A stretch of DNA of 64,000 bases from NCBI RefSeq assembly GCF_023073715.1, contig NZ_JADPKA010000029.1, positions 248,001 through 312,000 of the forward strand. The letters are read 5' to 3'. Source of the stretch: Bradyrhizobium sp. 164. GTDB taxonomy: Bacteria; Pseudomonadota; Alphaproteobacteria; Rhizobiales; Xanthobacteraceae. Below, piece after piece: positions 16,346 through 23,909 of the stretch; position 1 is the stretch's first letter, and each line of letters starts with the position of its first letter. Under the pieces are notes generated by a model. That model did no database searches. It was not told where the DNA came from and worked only from the letters and a program-made list of their open reading frames with translations. The translations under genes were made by a program, and so were the position numbers.

Positions 16346-17524
16346 ATGAGCTCTGCGAAATTCGACATCGTCGTCTACGGCGCGACCGGTTTCACCGGCC
16401 AACTCGTCGCCGAATATCTGTCGGCGCATTACAAGGACGGCAAGGCGCTGACATGGGCGCTGGCCGGCCGCAGCCTCGACAAGCTGAGATCGGTGCGCGA
16501 AGCGATCGGCGCACACGCCGAGACGCCATTGATCGTGGCCGACGCGTCGGATGCGGCTTCGCTGAAGGCGATGGTGGCGCAGACCAGATCGGTGATCACG
16601 ACGGTCGGACCGTATCAGTTCTACGGCGAGGAACTGCTCGCGGCCTGCGTCGCTGCGGGCGTGGATTATTTCGATCTCTGCGGCGAGCCGGTCTGGATGC
16701 GGAAGATGATCGACAAATACGAGGCCGCGGCCAAGGCAAGCGGCGCGCGCATCGTGTTTTCCTGCGGCTATGATTCCGTGCCGTTCGAGCTTGGCACTTT
16801 CTTCGTGCAGGAAGAGGCCAAGCGCGTGTTCGGCGCGCCGGCGCCGCGCGTCAAGGGCCGCGTGCGCGACATGCGTGGTACGCTGTCAGGCGGCACCGCG
16901 GCGAGTGCAAAAGCGACCTTCGATGCGGTTGCCAAGGACCTCAGCCTTGTCGCGATCCTGAACGATCCGTTTGCGTTGACGCCCGGCTTCACCGGCCCGA
17001 AGCAGCCGAAGGGCAACAAGCCCTTCGTCGAGGAGGACCTGCAATCCTGGGCGGCCCCGTTCGCGATGGCGCTGATCAACACGCGCAACGTTCACCGCTC
17101 CAACATGCTGATGGGCTTTCCCTACGGCAAGGATTTCGTCTACGACGAGATGGTGCTGACCGGTCCGGGCGAGATGGGCGAGGCCAACGCGAAGCGCGTG
17201 ATGGCGGCAAACGCCGGCAAGACCGGCCCCGGCGCACCGAAGCCGGGCGAGGGACCTTCGAAGGAAGAGCGCGAGAACGGCCTCTTCGATCTGCTGTATG
17301 TTGCGATCGCGCCCGACGGCCGCCAGGTGCGCGCCGGCGTCACCGGTGACCGCGATCCCGGCTACGGCTCGACCTCGAGGATGATCTCCGAATGCGCGAT
17401 CTGCCTGCTGCGCGATGCGGCTGACGTTCCGGCCGGCTTCTGGACACCGGGTGCAGCGATGCAGCACAAGCTGATCAAGCGGCTGCGTGACAATGCGGGG
17501 CTGACGTTCGAGGTGGAGACGTAG
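16346..17524 (+). CDS. Saccharopine-dehydrogenase-like oxidoreductase (trans-acting enoyl reductase type)
   Basis: The 392-aa protein starts with a Rossmann fold: IVVYGATGFTGQLVAEYL at residues 8-25, with WALAGRSLDKL at the second strand. VITTVGPYQFYGEELLAAC near 85 and YFDLCGEPVWMRKM near 108 are typical of the saccharopine-dehydrogenase NADP-binding family to which the mycobacterial trans-acting enoyl reductase belongs. The C-terminal half carries the long substrate domain of those proteins. The substrate is unknown; lipid-type substrates are plausible for the subfamily. It is separated by 9 bases from the DUF169 gene, which suggests a shared pathway. Confidence 0.88.
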   Translation: MSSAKFDIVVYGATGFTGQLVAEYLSAHYKDGKALTWALAGRSLDKLRSVREAIGAHAETPLIVADASDAASLKAMVAQTRSVITTVGPYQFYGEELLAACVAAGVDYFDLCGEPVWMRKMIDKYEAAAKASGARIVFSCGYDSVPFELGTFFVQEEAKRVFGAPAPRVKGRVRDMRGTLSGGTAASAKATFDAVAKDLSLVAILNDPFALTPGFTGPKQPKGNKPFVEEDLQSWAAPFAMALINTRNVHRSNMLMGFPYGKDFVYDEMVLTGPGEMGEANAKRVMAANAGKTGPGAPKPGEGPSKEERENGLFDLLYVAIAPDGRQVRAGVTGDRDPGYGSTSRMISECAICLLRDAADVPAGFWTPGAAMQHKLIKRLRDNAGLTFEVET

Positions 17525-17590
17525 CTCCTCGCCTCTCGTCGCAAGCTGCGGGGCAATCGCATATGGCGCTTTGCGCGCCCTGAGCGCGCG

Positions 17591-17692
17591 CCTCGTCCTT
17601 CGAGACGCCCGCTTCGCGGTCTCCTCAGGATGAGGCTAAGCATCATCGGTGCTCGTTGAAATGAGTGCCGCGTACCCGGTCGTCATCCTGAG
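17591..17692. repeat. Dispersed intergenic repeat, copy 2, with terminal inverted segment
   Basis: The first 65 bases match the block at 7271-7334. In this copy CTCAGGATGA (17624-17633) also has its reverse complement TCATCCTGAG at 17683-17692, so the element can fold into one large hairpin. It lies between two convergent genes and may serve as their transcription boundary. Confidence 0.75.
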
Positions 17693-17703
17693 GGCCCGCC
17701 AAA

Positions 17704-18900
17704 TCACACCGCCCGCGCGTCGTAGGCGTACATGAAATCCATGCCCTTGGCGCCGAGTGGCAGGAGCCACTTCAGCATCTGATTGCGAACCCACGCACCG
17801 GTGGCGCTAAACTCGCGCTTGCTGTTGCCATTGCGGCGCGCCATGGCGACGATCTTTTCGGTGCGCGGGCGGCGCGCGGCCTCGAAGGTCTGGAACGTGG
17901 CGCTGAGCTCCTGCCCCTCCTGCATCAGCCGCGCGAGCCGCATCGCATCCTCCAGCGCCAGCGAAGCGCCTTGGCCGGCATGGGGGCTGGTCGCATGCGC
18001 CGCATCGCCGATTAGCAGCGAGCGCTTGCGCGACCAGGTCGGCAAGGTCGCGACGTCGAGCGTGTCGGTGACGACGATGTTCTCGGCCGCTTCGATGATG
18101 TCGGAAATCGGATCGTGCCAGCCGCGATGAAAGCCGCGCAGATGCTGCTTCATCGTCGCGTGGTCGAGCGCGCGAAACATCACCGCGTCCATGCCGTGCG
18201 CCGGCTGCGTGCTCCACCACATCACGCCGTCGTCCGGTTCGGGGCTGCAATAGCCGTAGCCGAAGAAGCCACTCTGTCCGAACGTCGTCTCGACGTGGCG
18301 GCCGATCGGCCTGCCGTCGAGCACCGCGTGCGGCACGAAGCCGCCGAAGCCGATCAGTCCGGTGTTGAACGGCTGCGGCCCATCCGGCACCACCTGGCGG
18401 CGCGCCACCGAGTGAACGCCGTCGGCGCCTATCAGGAAGTCGCCCTCGGCCGTGGTGCCGTCGGCGAAGTAGGCGATGATCGGCTGGTCGCCGCGGTCCT
18501 CGATCTTGATCAGGCGCTTCTCGAAGTAGAGTGAGACGCAGGCACACCAGGCCTTGTCGATCAGGATTTCGTTCAGCGTGGCGCGGGAGATGTTGACGGC
18601 CGGCTGGCCGAAGCGCCGCTCCATGTCGCGGTTGATCGAGCCGAGCCGCTCGCCGTCCTGCGAATAGAAGTCGAAGGCCTCCGCGACCGAGCCGCGGCTG
18701 ATCAACTCTTTCGCAAGGCCGATCTCGTCCATGACATGCATGCCGTTCGGTGCGATCTGAAGGCCGCCGCCAATGCCCTTCGAATAGGGCCAGGCCTCAT
18801 AGATCGCCGACTCGATGCCGGCCCGGCGAAGCAGGATCGCAGCGACGGGCCCGGCGATGCCGGCGCCGATGATCAGGGCCTTGCGGGGACGATAGGACAT
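17704..18900 (-). CDS. FAD-dependent aromatic-type monooxygenase
   Basis: The 398-aa protein is a class A flavoprotein monooxygenase: the dinucleotide motif GAGIAGPVAA at residues 12-21, the DG motif LIGADGVHSVAR near 158, and the second FAD motif LIGDAAHATSPHAGQGASLALEDA near 298. The enzyme should hydroxylate or oxidise an aromatic or polyketide-like substrate with NAD(P)H and oxygen; the substrate is not identifiable. The C-terminus (KGMDFMYAYDARAV) is typical of the salicylate-hydroxylase/TetX-like group. It is divergent from a MarR gene 85 bases away, with a palindrome between them, so repression by that MarR and induction by the substrate are likely. Confidence 0.9.
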   Translation of the reverse strand: MSYRPRKALIIGAGIAGPVAAILLRRAGIESAIYEAWPYSKGIGGGLQIAPNGMHVMDEIGLAKELISRGSVAEAFDFYSQDGERLGSINRDMERRFGQPAVNISRATLNEILIDKAWCACVSLYFEKRLIKIEDRGDQPIIAYFADGTTAEGDFLIGADGVHSVARRQVVPDGPQPFNTGLIGFGGFVPHAVLDGRPIGRHVETTFGQSGFFGYGYCSPEPDDGVMWWSTQPAHGMDAVMFRALDHATMKQHLRGFHRGWHDPISDIIEAAENIVVTDTLDVATLPTWSRKRSLLIGDAAHATSPHAGQGASLALEDAMRLARLMQEGQELSATFQTFEAARRPRTEKIVAMARRNGNSKREFSATGAWVRNQMLKWLLPLGAKGMDFMYAYDARAV

Positions 18901-18954
18901 GGCTTGCTCCCGACGTTTCCGCGGTGCTAGGAGAAATTACGGCTAGCTAAATCT

Positions 18955-18967
18955 CTTAGTAGCTAAG
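18955..18967. promoter_or_regulatory. Candidate MarR operator
   Basis: CTTAG-TAG-CTAAG is a perfect inverted repeat in the 85-base gap between the divergent monooxygenase and MarR genes. A second TAGCTAA at 18943-18949 and ACTAAG at 18978-18983 repeat the half-site. Sites of this form fit autoregulatory MarR operators. Confidence 0.6.
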
Positions 18968-18985
18968 ATGTATACCGACTAAGTG

Positions 18986-19525
18986 ATGAGGCGGATCTTG
19001 TCAAGGACGAAGGCGCGCGATGCGCTGTTGCAGGAGCTCGAGGAGGCGATGCGCAGGTCGTCCGCGCAGGGCGTGCTCTACGGCCAGACCGTTGCGAACG
19101 TTGCCGGAATTGCCAATTCCGACCTTGAATGCATGGACATCCTGTATCTCGAAGGCCGTGTCACTGCGGGCCGGCTGGCCGAGGTCACGGGGCTCACGAC
19201 CGGCGCCATCACCGGCGTGGTCGACCGGCTCGAAAAGGCTGGCTTGGTGCGCCGTGAACGCGACGAGACCGATCGCCGGAAGGTTTTCATCGCGGTCGTG
19301 CCGGACGCGGCGATGAAGATCGGTCAGTTCTACGTACCGATGCAGCAGGCGATGGAGAAGGTGTTCGGCGGCTATTCAGACGAGGAACTGCGTCTGCTGC
19401 TGCGCTTCGCCAATGAGGGCTACAAGGCCGTGCTCGCAGCCACGGAGGCGCTCAAGGGCCTGCTCGAGACCCCGCCGGAGAAGCGTCCCGCTCTCAAGCT
19501 GAAGAAGCTTCGTCGTCAGCCTTGA
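18986..19525 (+). CDS. MarR-family transcriptional regulator
   Basis: The roughly 180-aa protein has the MarR winged helix-turn-helix: MDILYLEGRVTAGRLAEVTGL, then TGAITGVVDRLEKAGLVRR and the wing ERDETDRRKVFIAV. The C-terminal tail is Lys-rich (ALKLKKLRR). Start codons ATG (18986) and an in-frame GTG (18983) are adjacent; neither has a purine-rich site upstream, so the mRNA may be leaderless or weakly translated. It is divergent from the monooxygenase and probably represses it and itself. Its 3' end overlaps the convergent polymerase gene by 32 bases. Confidence 0.9.
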   Translation: MRRILSRTKARDALLQELEEAMRRSSAQGVLYGQTVANVAGIANSDLECMDILYLEGRVTAGRLAEVTGLTTGAITGVVDRLEKAGLVRRERDETDRRKVFIAVVPDAAMKIGQFYVPMQQAMEKVFGGYSDEELRLLLRFANEGYKAVLAATEALKGLLETPPEKRPALKLKKLRRQP

Positions 19526-20750
19526 TTTTGTAGACCTGTGCGGCCGCGATCATGCCCCACATCGCGCCCAGCATCATCCAGAAGTGCCGCCAGTGGTCGG
19601 TGTCGATCACAAAATTTTCGCCGATAGTGCCGATGAAGGCAGAGAACACCGCGAGATAGGCGCGCTGCCAGGGCACGCGGACGAAGATGTGGCGGAAGCC
19701 CATGATGACGGTGGTGAAGACCAGCGCGGGATAGCACACGCCGGAGAGCCAGCCGCCGGACATGAAGGCGTTGAGATAGGAGTTGTGGGTGTCCTCGGGG
19801 AAGAAGCGGTGGAATTGCAGGGGGCCGATGCCGAACGGCAGGTCGAGCGCCATCTCGGCGCCGAGAATGTGGCGGCCGAACCGGCCGAAGCGGCCCTCGT
19901 CATAGCTCTGGTCGAAGCTCGCGCGCTGCTTGAACATCTCGGCAATCGAGTCGAATGACAGCAGCACCGCGATCAAGGCCAGTCCCAGCACCGCGGCGAC
20001 GATCGCCATGACGATGATGCGGGAGCGCTGCGCGTTGGTGCGGCTGGTCAACACCATCAGCGCCAGCATGAAGGCGGAGGTCAACACCAAGCCGCCCCAG
20101 GCGGCGCGGGAGAAGGCGAGCAGGATCGCCAGCGACATGAGGCCGAAGCCGATGACATTGCGGAACGCCTTGCCGAGCTTGTCCGAAACCACGCTCTGGA
20201 GCGAGAACAGCGCCGGCAGGATGAGGAAGGCGCCGAGCACGTTCGGATCCTTGAACGTGCCGCGCGCGCGTCCGTAGAGCGTGAGGAGATCGTCTCCGCC
20301 GGGGATCAGGTGGAAGTAACCGGCGACCGCCAATAACGAGGCCACCATGGCGCCGACCACGAGCCCGCGGCGAAGCATGTCGAGCCGGGCCGCCGTATCC
20401 TCCGAGGTGACCATCGCGAAGAACACCACGGTCACCGCCATATACCAGGAGGTCGCGATCCAGCTCGCCACCTCGGACTGATCGAGCAGCGGGATCGCGC
20501 TGATGGTGTAGCCGACATTGAGCAGGACCAATATCAGCACCAGCGGCATCAGCGCGAGCTTCAGCCGCAGACCGGTGGCAAAGAAGGTGACAGTCGCGAG
20601 CAGCGTCGCGATCTCGTAGGGACTCGGCTCGATGAACACGATCGCGCCCGACGCGCCGACCAGCCATACCAGCGCGCGCTGGAGGGCCAGCACGCCGGGT
20701 GCAGCCCGTACGGCTACGTTCACTTCACCGGCTGTCGCCGCATACGCCAT
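19494..20750 (-). CDS. O-antigen ligase/polymerase-family membrane protein (Wzy-like)
   Basis: The 418-aa protein has about ten hydrophobic segments and a large periplasmic loop between about residues 275 and 340 containing FGRFGRHILGAEMALDLPFGIGP and EDTHNSYLNAFMSGGW. The H-N-x-Y/L motif in that loop (THNSYL) is the signature of the WaaL/Wzy_C (PF04932) family, which polymerises or ligates undecaprenyl-linked polysaccharide. Being next to an initiating phosphoglycosyltransferase and a GT4 gene, it is more likely the polymerase of this locus than an LPS ligase. It is the last gene of the minus-strand group 23708-19494. Confidence 0.88.
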   Translation of the reverse strand: MAYAATAGEVNVAVRAAPGVLALQRALVWLVGASGAIVFIEPSPYEIATLLATVTFFATGLRLKLALMPLVLILVLLNVGYTISAIPLLDQSEVASWIATSWYMAVTVVFFAMVTSEDTAARLDMLRRGLVVGAMVASLLAVAGYFHLIPGGDDLLTLYGRARGTFKDPNVLGAFLILPALFSLQSVVSDKLGKAFRNVIGFGLMSLAILLAFSRAAWGGLVLTSAFMLALMVLTSRTNAQRSRIIVMAIVAAVLGLALIAVLLSFDSIAEMFKQRASFDQSYDEGRFGRFGRHILGAEMALDLPFGIGPLQFHRFFPEDTHNSYLNAFMSGGWLSGVCYPALVFTTVIMGFRHIFVRVPWQRAYLAVFSAFIGTIGENFVIDTDHWRHFWMMLGAMWGMIAAAQVYKIKADDEASSA

Positions 20751-20792
20751 CGCACGCTCATACGCTTACGCTACTGGTACGCCACAATACCG

Positions 20793-20900
20793 CTGTCATC
20801 GCCCAGCTTGACCGGGCGATCCAGTACTCCGCGGCGCCTATTGCGGACAACGGTTGGCGCTGCGGAGTACTGGATGCCCCGCCTTCGCGGGGCATGACAG
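20793..20900. repeat. Nested palindromic repeat between polysaccharide genes
   Basis: The outer arms CTGTCATCGCCC (20793-20804) and GGGGCATGACAG (20889-20900) are inverted with one mismatch, and an inner perfect 12-bp pair CCAGTACTCCGC (20821-20832) and GCGGAGTACTGG (20862-20873) lies inside. The whole 108-base element fills the gap between two genes of the same strand. Confidence 0.85.
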
Positions 20901-20911
20901 ATAAACTCAAT

Positions 20912-22438
20912 TCAATACGCGTTCTCGTTCTTGGTTAGCAGCGAGATCGGCGTCTTCAGGAGAATGTAGAGATCGAACAGCACCGACCAGTTCTCGATGT
21001 AATAGAGGTCGAACTCGACGCGTTTCTGGATCTTCTCTTCATTGTCGATTTCGCCGCGCCAGCCGTTGATCTGCGCCCAGCCGGTGATGCCGGGCTTGAC
21101 GCGGTGGCGCGCGAAGTAGCCGTCGACGGCTTCGTCGAACAGGCGGCTCTGGAGCTTGCCCTGCACCGCATGCGGACGCGGGCCGACCAGCGAGAGGTTG
21201 CCCGAGAAGACCACGTTGAAGAGCTGCGGCAACTCGTCGAGGCTGCTCTTGCGGATGAAGCGGCCGACGCGGGTGACACGTGGATCGTTCTTGGTCACGA
21301 CCTTCGAGGCGGTCGGATCGGCCTGATGGTGGTACATCGAGCGGAATTTGTAGACGTCGATCCGCTCGTTGTTGAAGCCGAAGCGTTTCTGGCGGAACAG
21401 CACCGGGCCGGGGCTGTCGAGCTTCACGGCCAACGCCACCAGTCCCATAACCGGCAGCGCGGCGAGCAGCGCGAGACTGCCGACGATGCGGTCGAACAGC
21501 CATTTCATCACCAGATCCCAGTCGGTGATCGGCGCCTCGAACACGTCCAGCGTCGGCACTTCGCCGAGATAGGAATAGGAGCGGGGCCGGAAGCGCAGCT
21601 TGTTGGTGTGCGCGGAGAGGCGAATGTCGACCGGCAGCACCCAGAGCTTCTTCAGCATCTCCAGGATGCGGGTCTCCGCCGAGATCGGCAGCGCGAACAG
21701 CACGAGGTCGACACGAGTGCGGCGAGCGAATTCGACGATATCGTCGACCTTGCCGAGCTTGCGCGCGCCGGCGCAGGTGTCGAGCGCGCGGCTGTCGTTG
21801 CGATCGTCGAACACGCCGAGAACGTGGATGTCGGAATCCTCCTGCGCCTTCAGCGCCTGGACCAGTTGCTCACCGTTGCTGTCGGAGCCGACGATGATGG
21901 TGCGGCGGTCGAGCCGGCCCTCGCGCGCCCAGCCGCGCACCAGCGAGCGCAGGACGAGACGCTCGGCCATCAGCGCGGCGAGCCCGAGGAAGTAGAAGGC
22001 GGCAAGCCACAGCCGCGACACTTCGCTGCCGAATTTGGCGAAGAACGAGATGCCGATGAAGAGCAGGAAGACGAACGACCAGGACGAGATCATCCGCGTC
22101 ATCTGCCGAAGCTGCCCGCGGAACAACTGCACCTGGTAGATGTCGGCGGCCTGGAAACAGACCACAGCGGCGACCGCCACCGCGATAATCTCCGCAGGAT
22201 AGACCCAGTTGAACCCACCGGCGAGCGGCATGACATAGCCGGCGTAGAGCGCAATGCCGACGAGGCTGAGCAACGCGAAATCAGCCAGGCGGACGAAGCC
22301 GGCGATCACGATGGGCGAATAGGCGCGGGCGACCTTCTGATTGACGACCTCGAGCGCTGCGGGCGAGAGCCGGCGGCGGCGCTCCACAAAGGGTTGGTCA
22401 GCAGGCTTCGCCGCGGCGCTGGTCGCGGCATCGAGCAT
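20912..22438 (-). CDS. Undecaprenyl-phosphate phosphoglycosyltransferase (WcaJ/ExoY-type initiating enzyme)
   Basis: The roughly 508-aa protein has four or five N-terminal membrane segments, a central CoA-binding-like Rossmann region ([19 protein letters not shown]), and a C-terminal bacterial sugar transferase domain. That domain shows the family motifs [57 protein letters not shown] and [14 protein letters not shown]. Such proteins transfer a hexose-1-phosphate, often glucose or galactose, to undecaprenyl phosphate and start repeat-unit synthesis. The ATG at 22438 is chosen; a TTG-started longer form (22540) lacks a ribosome binding site. It belongs to the polysaccharide locus. Confidence 0.93.
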   Translation of the reverse strand: MLDAATSAAAKPADQPFVERRRRLSPAALEVVNQKVARAYSPIVIAGFVRLADFALLSLVGIALYAGYVMPLAGGFNWVYPAEIIAVAVAAVVCFQAADIYQVQLFRGQLRQMTRMISSWSFVFLLFIGISFFAKFGSEVSRLWLAAFYFLGLAALMAERLVLRSLVRGWAREGRLDRRTIIVGSDSNGEQLVQALKAQEDSDIHVLGVFDDRNDSRALDTCAGARKLGKVDDIVEFARRTRVDLVLFALPISAETRILEMLKKLWVLPVDIRLSAHTNKLRFRPRSYSYLGEVPTLDVFEAPITDWDLVMKWLFDRIVGSLALLAALPVMGLVALAVKLDSPGPVLFRQKRFGFNNERIDVYKFRSMYHHQADPTASKVVTKNDPRVTRVGRFIRKSSLDELPQLFNVVFSGNLSLVGPRPHAVQGKLQSRLFDEAVDGYFARHRVKPGITGWAQINGWRGEIDNEEKIQKRVEFDLYYIENWSVLFDLYILLKTPISLLTKNENAY

Positions 22439-22574
22439 CGAGCGTGCGTTGAGCGGTTCCACGAGCGTCCACGTCCATTCCAAAGCCCGCGGCACGGTTT
22501 TGCGCGCCCGGGCATCCCCCGCACTTCGATTATCGAACAAATCGGAAGATTTTCTAAAGCGGGCTTAAGAATGG

Positions 22575-23708
22575 TTAATGATTGGCAAATGCGTCGCGAT
22601 AAGCGGCGAGCACGCCGTCGACCATCGCCTGCTGCGAAAAATGCGCCGAGATGCGCGCGCGCAGGGCGGTTGCGCGCTGGGCCGTCCCTTGCGGATCGTC
22701 GAGCGAGGCCGCGATCGCCTCGGCCATGGCCTCGGAATTGCTCGGCGCGAACAGGGCGGGGCTCTCCGGCCCGAAGATCTCGGGAATGCCGCCGATGCGG
22801 GCCGCGATCATGGGAATGCCGGCAGCACCAGCCTCGATCACGACATAGGGCATGGAATCGCCACGCGAGGGGACGACCAGCAGCCGGCCCTTGGAGAAGC
22901 CGTACCGCGCCTTGACGTGCCCGATGAAACGGATCGCGCTGGAGAGGCCGAGCCTCTCGACCTGAGCCTTCAGCGCCGCGGTTTCCTCGCCGTCGCCGCC
23001 GAGCGTCAGCGTGACCTTCTTGCCGTTCTCGTGCAGGCGCGCGACGGCATCGACCAGCAGATCCGCGCCCTTGATGTGCCTGAACTCGCCGACATAGGCG
23101 AGGTCGGTGGCATCCTCGGCAGTCGCGACGGGCTCGAACTCCTCCGCCGTGACGCCGTTGAAGACGCAATGCACCACGCCCTTGGGCGTGCCGACGATGC
23201 GTTGATAGGTGTCGCGGGCAAATGCGCTCTCGAACAGGAACAGGTCGGTCGCGTCCATCAGCGTGCGCTCGAGCCGCGCGTAGAACTCGCCCTTGAATGT
23301 GTTGAGGGGATAATGCAGCGAGCCGCCATGCGGGGTGTAGATGCGGATGGTGTCGTCGGAGCGCCGCCGCATTCGGATGAAGGCGCCGGCCTTGGCGCCA
23401 TGGCCGTGCATGACGTCGGGCCTGAGCGTCGCGATCAGGCGTCGCATGCGAAGCCACACCAGGACGTCGTCAGGTGACGGTTCGCGGCGGATCGCGAGCC
23501 GGTGCACGCCGAGCTTCAGTCGCGGCGCGAGTCCGGCAAGCGCCTTGTCGGCACGCTCGCCGCCGGTGAGGCTGTCGGCGAGGATGCCGACATGATGGCC
23601 GCGGTCGACCTGGCCATTGGCGACGTCGAGGATGTGGCGGAAGATGCCGCCAACTGGTGCGCGCACGGCGTGCAGGATGCGAAGCGGCCGGTCGGGAGAA
23701 GGGGGCAT
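22575..23708 (-). CDS. GT4-family glycosyltransferase
   Basis: The 377-aa protein has the two-domain GT-B layout: an N-terminal acceptor domain starting RILHAVRAPVGGIFRHI with DVMHGHGAKAG near residue 98, and the C-terminal donor domain LAYVGEFRHIKGADLLVDA near 210 followed by LTLGGDGEE and the E-x7-E-like region PSRGDSMPYVVIEAGAAGIPMIA near 285. These are retaining GT4 features. It probably adds a sugar to the lipid-linked repeat unit begun by the neighbouring initiating enzyme. The start at 23708 fits the family N-terminus; a longer frame begins at 23744. Only one glycosyltransferase of this kind is seen here, so others must be encoded elsewhere or the unit is short. Confidence 0.92.
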   Translation of the reverse strand: MPPSPDRPLRILHAVRAPVGGIFRHILDVANGQVDRGHHVGILADSLTGGERADKALAGLAPRLKLGVHRLAIRREPSPDDVLVWLRMRRLIATLRPDVMHGHGAKAGAFIRMRRRSDDTIRIYTPHGGSLHYPLNTFKGEFYARLERTLMDATDLFLFESAFARDTYQRIVGTPKGVVHCVFNGVTAEEFEPVATAEDATDLAYVGEFRHIKGADLLVDAVARLHENGKKVTLTLGGDGEETAALKAQVERLGLSSAIRFIGHVKARYGFSKGRLLVVPSRGDSMPYVVIEAGAAGIPMIAARIGGIPEIFGPESPALFAPSNSEAMAEAIAASLDDPQGTAQRATALRARISAHFSQQAMVDGVLAAYRDAFANH

Positions 23709-23909
23709 GATCAAAACCAGCGCTCGACGGCAACTGCCGAACAATTTCGCGAAATAATCGAGACGGATTAAGGGCCCTCGTGGTTAACAAACGGTGACGG
23801 GCGCGCATGCGTCAGTCGCTGGACGCAGCGATTAACCCAGCGGCAACCTTAATGGAGTGTAGTCGCCCTGGTGGGGTAGCTTGTGGCGTTGCCCCTGCGG
23901 GAGTGTTCG

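Noticed and set aside
21104..22915. A 603-codon open frame antisense to the phosphoglycosyltransferase gene
   Set aside because: Mirror frame running through two genes on the other strand; composition is typical of noise.
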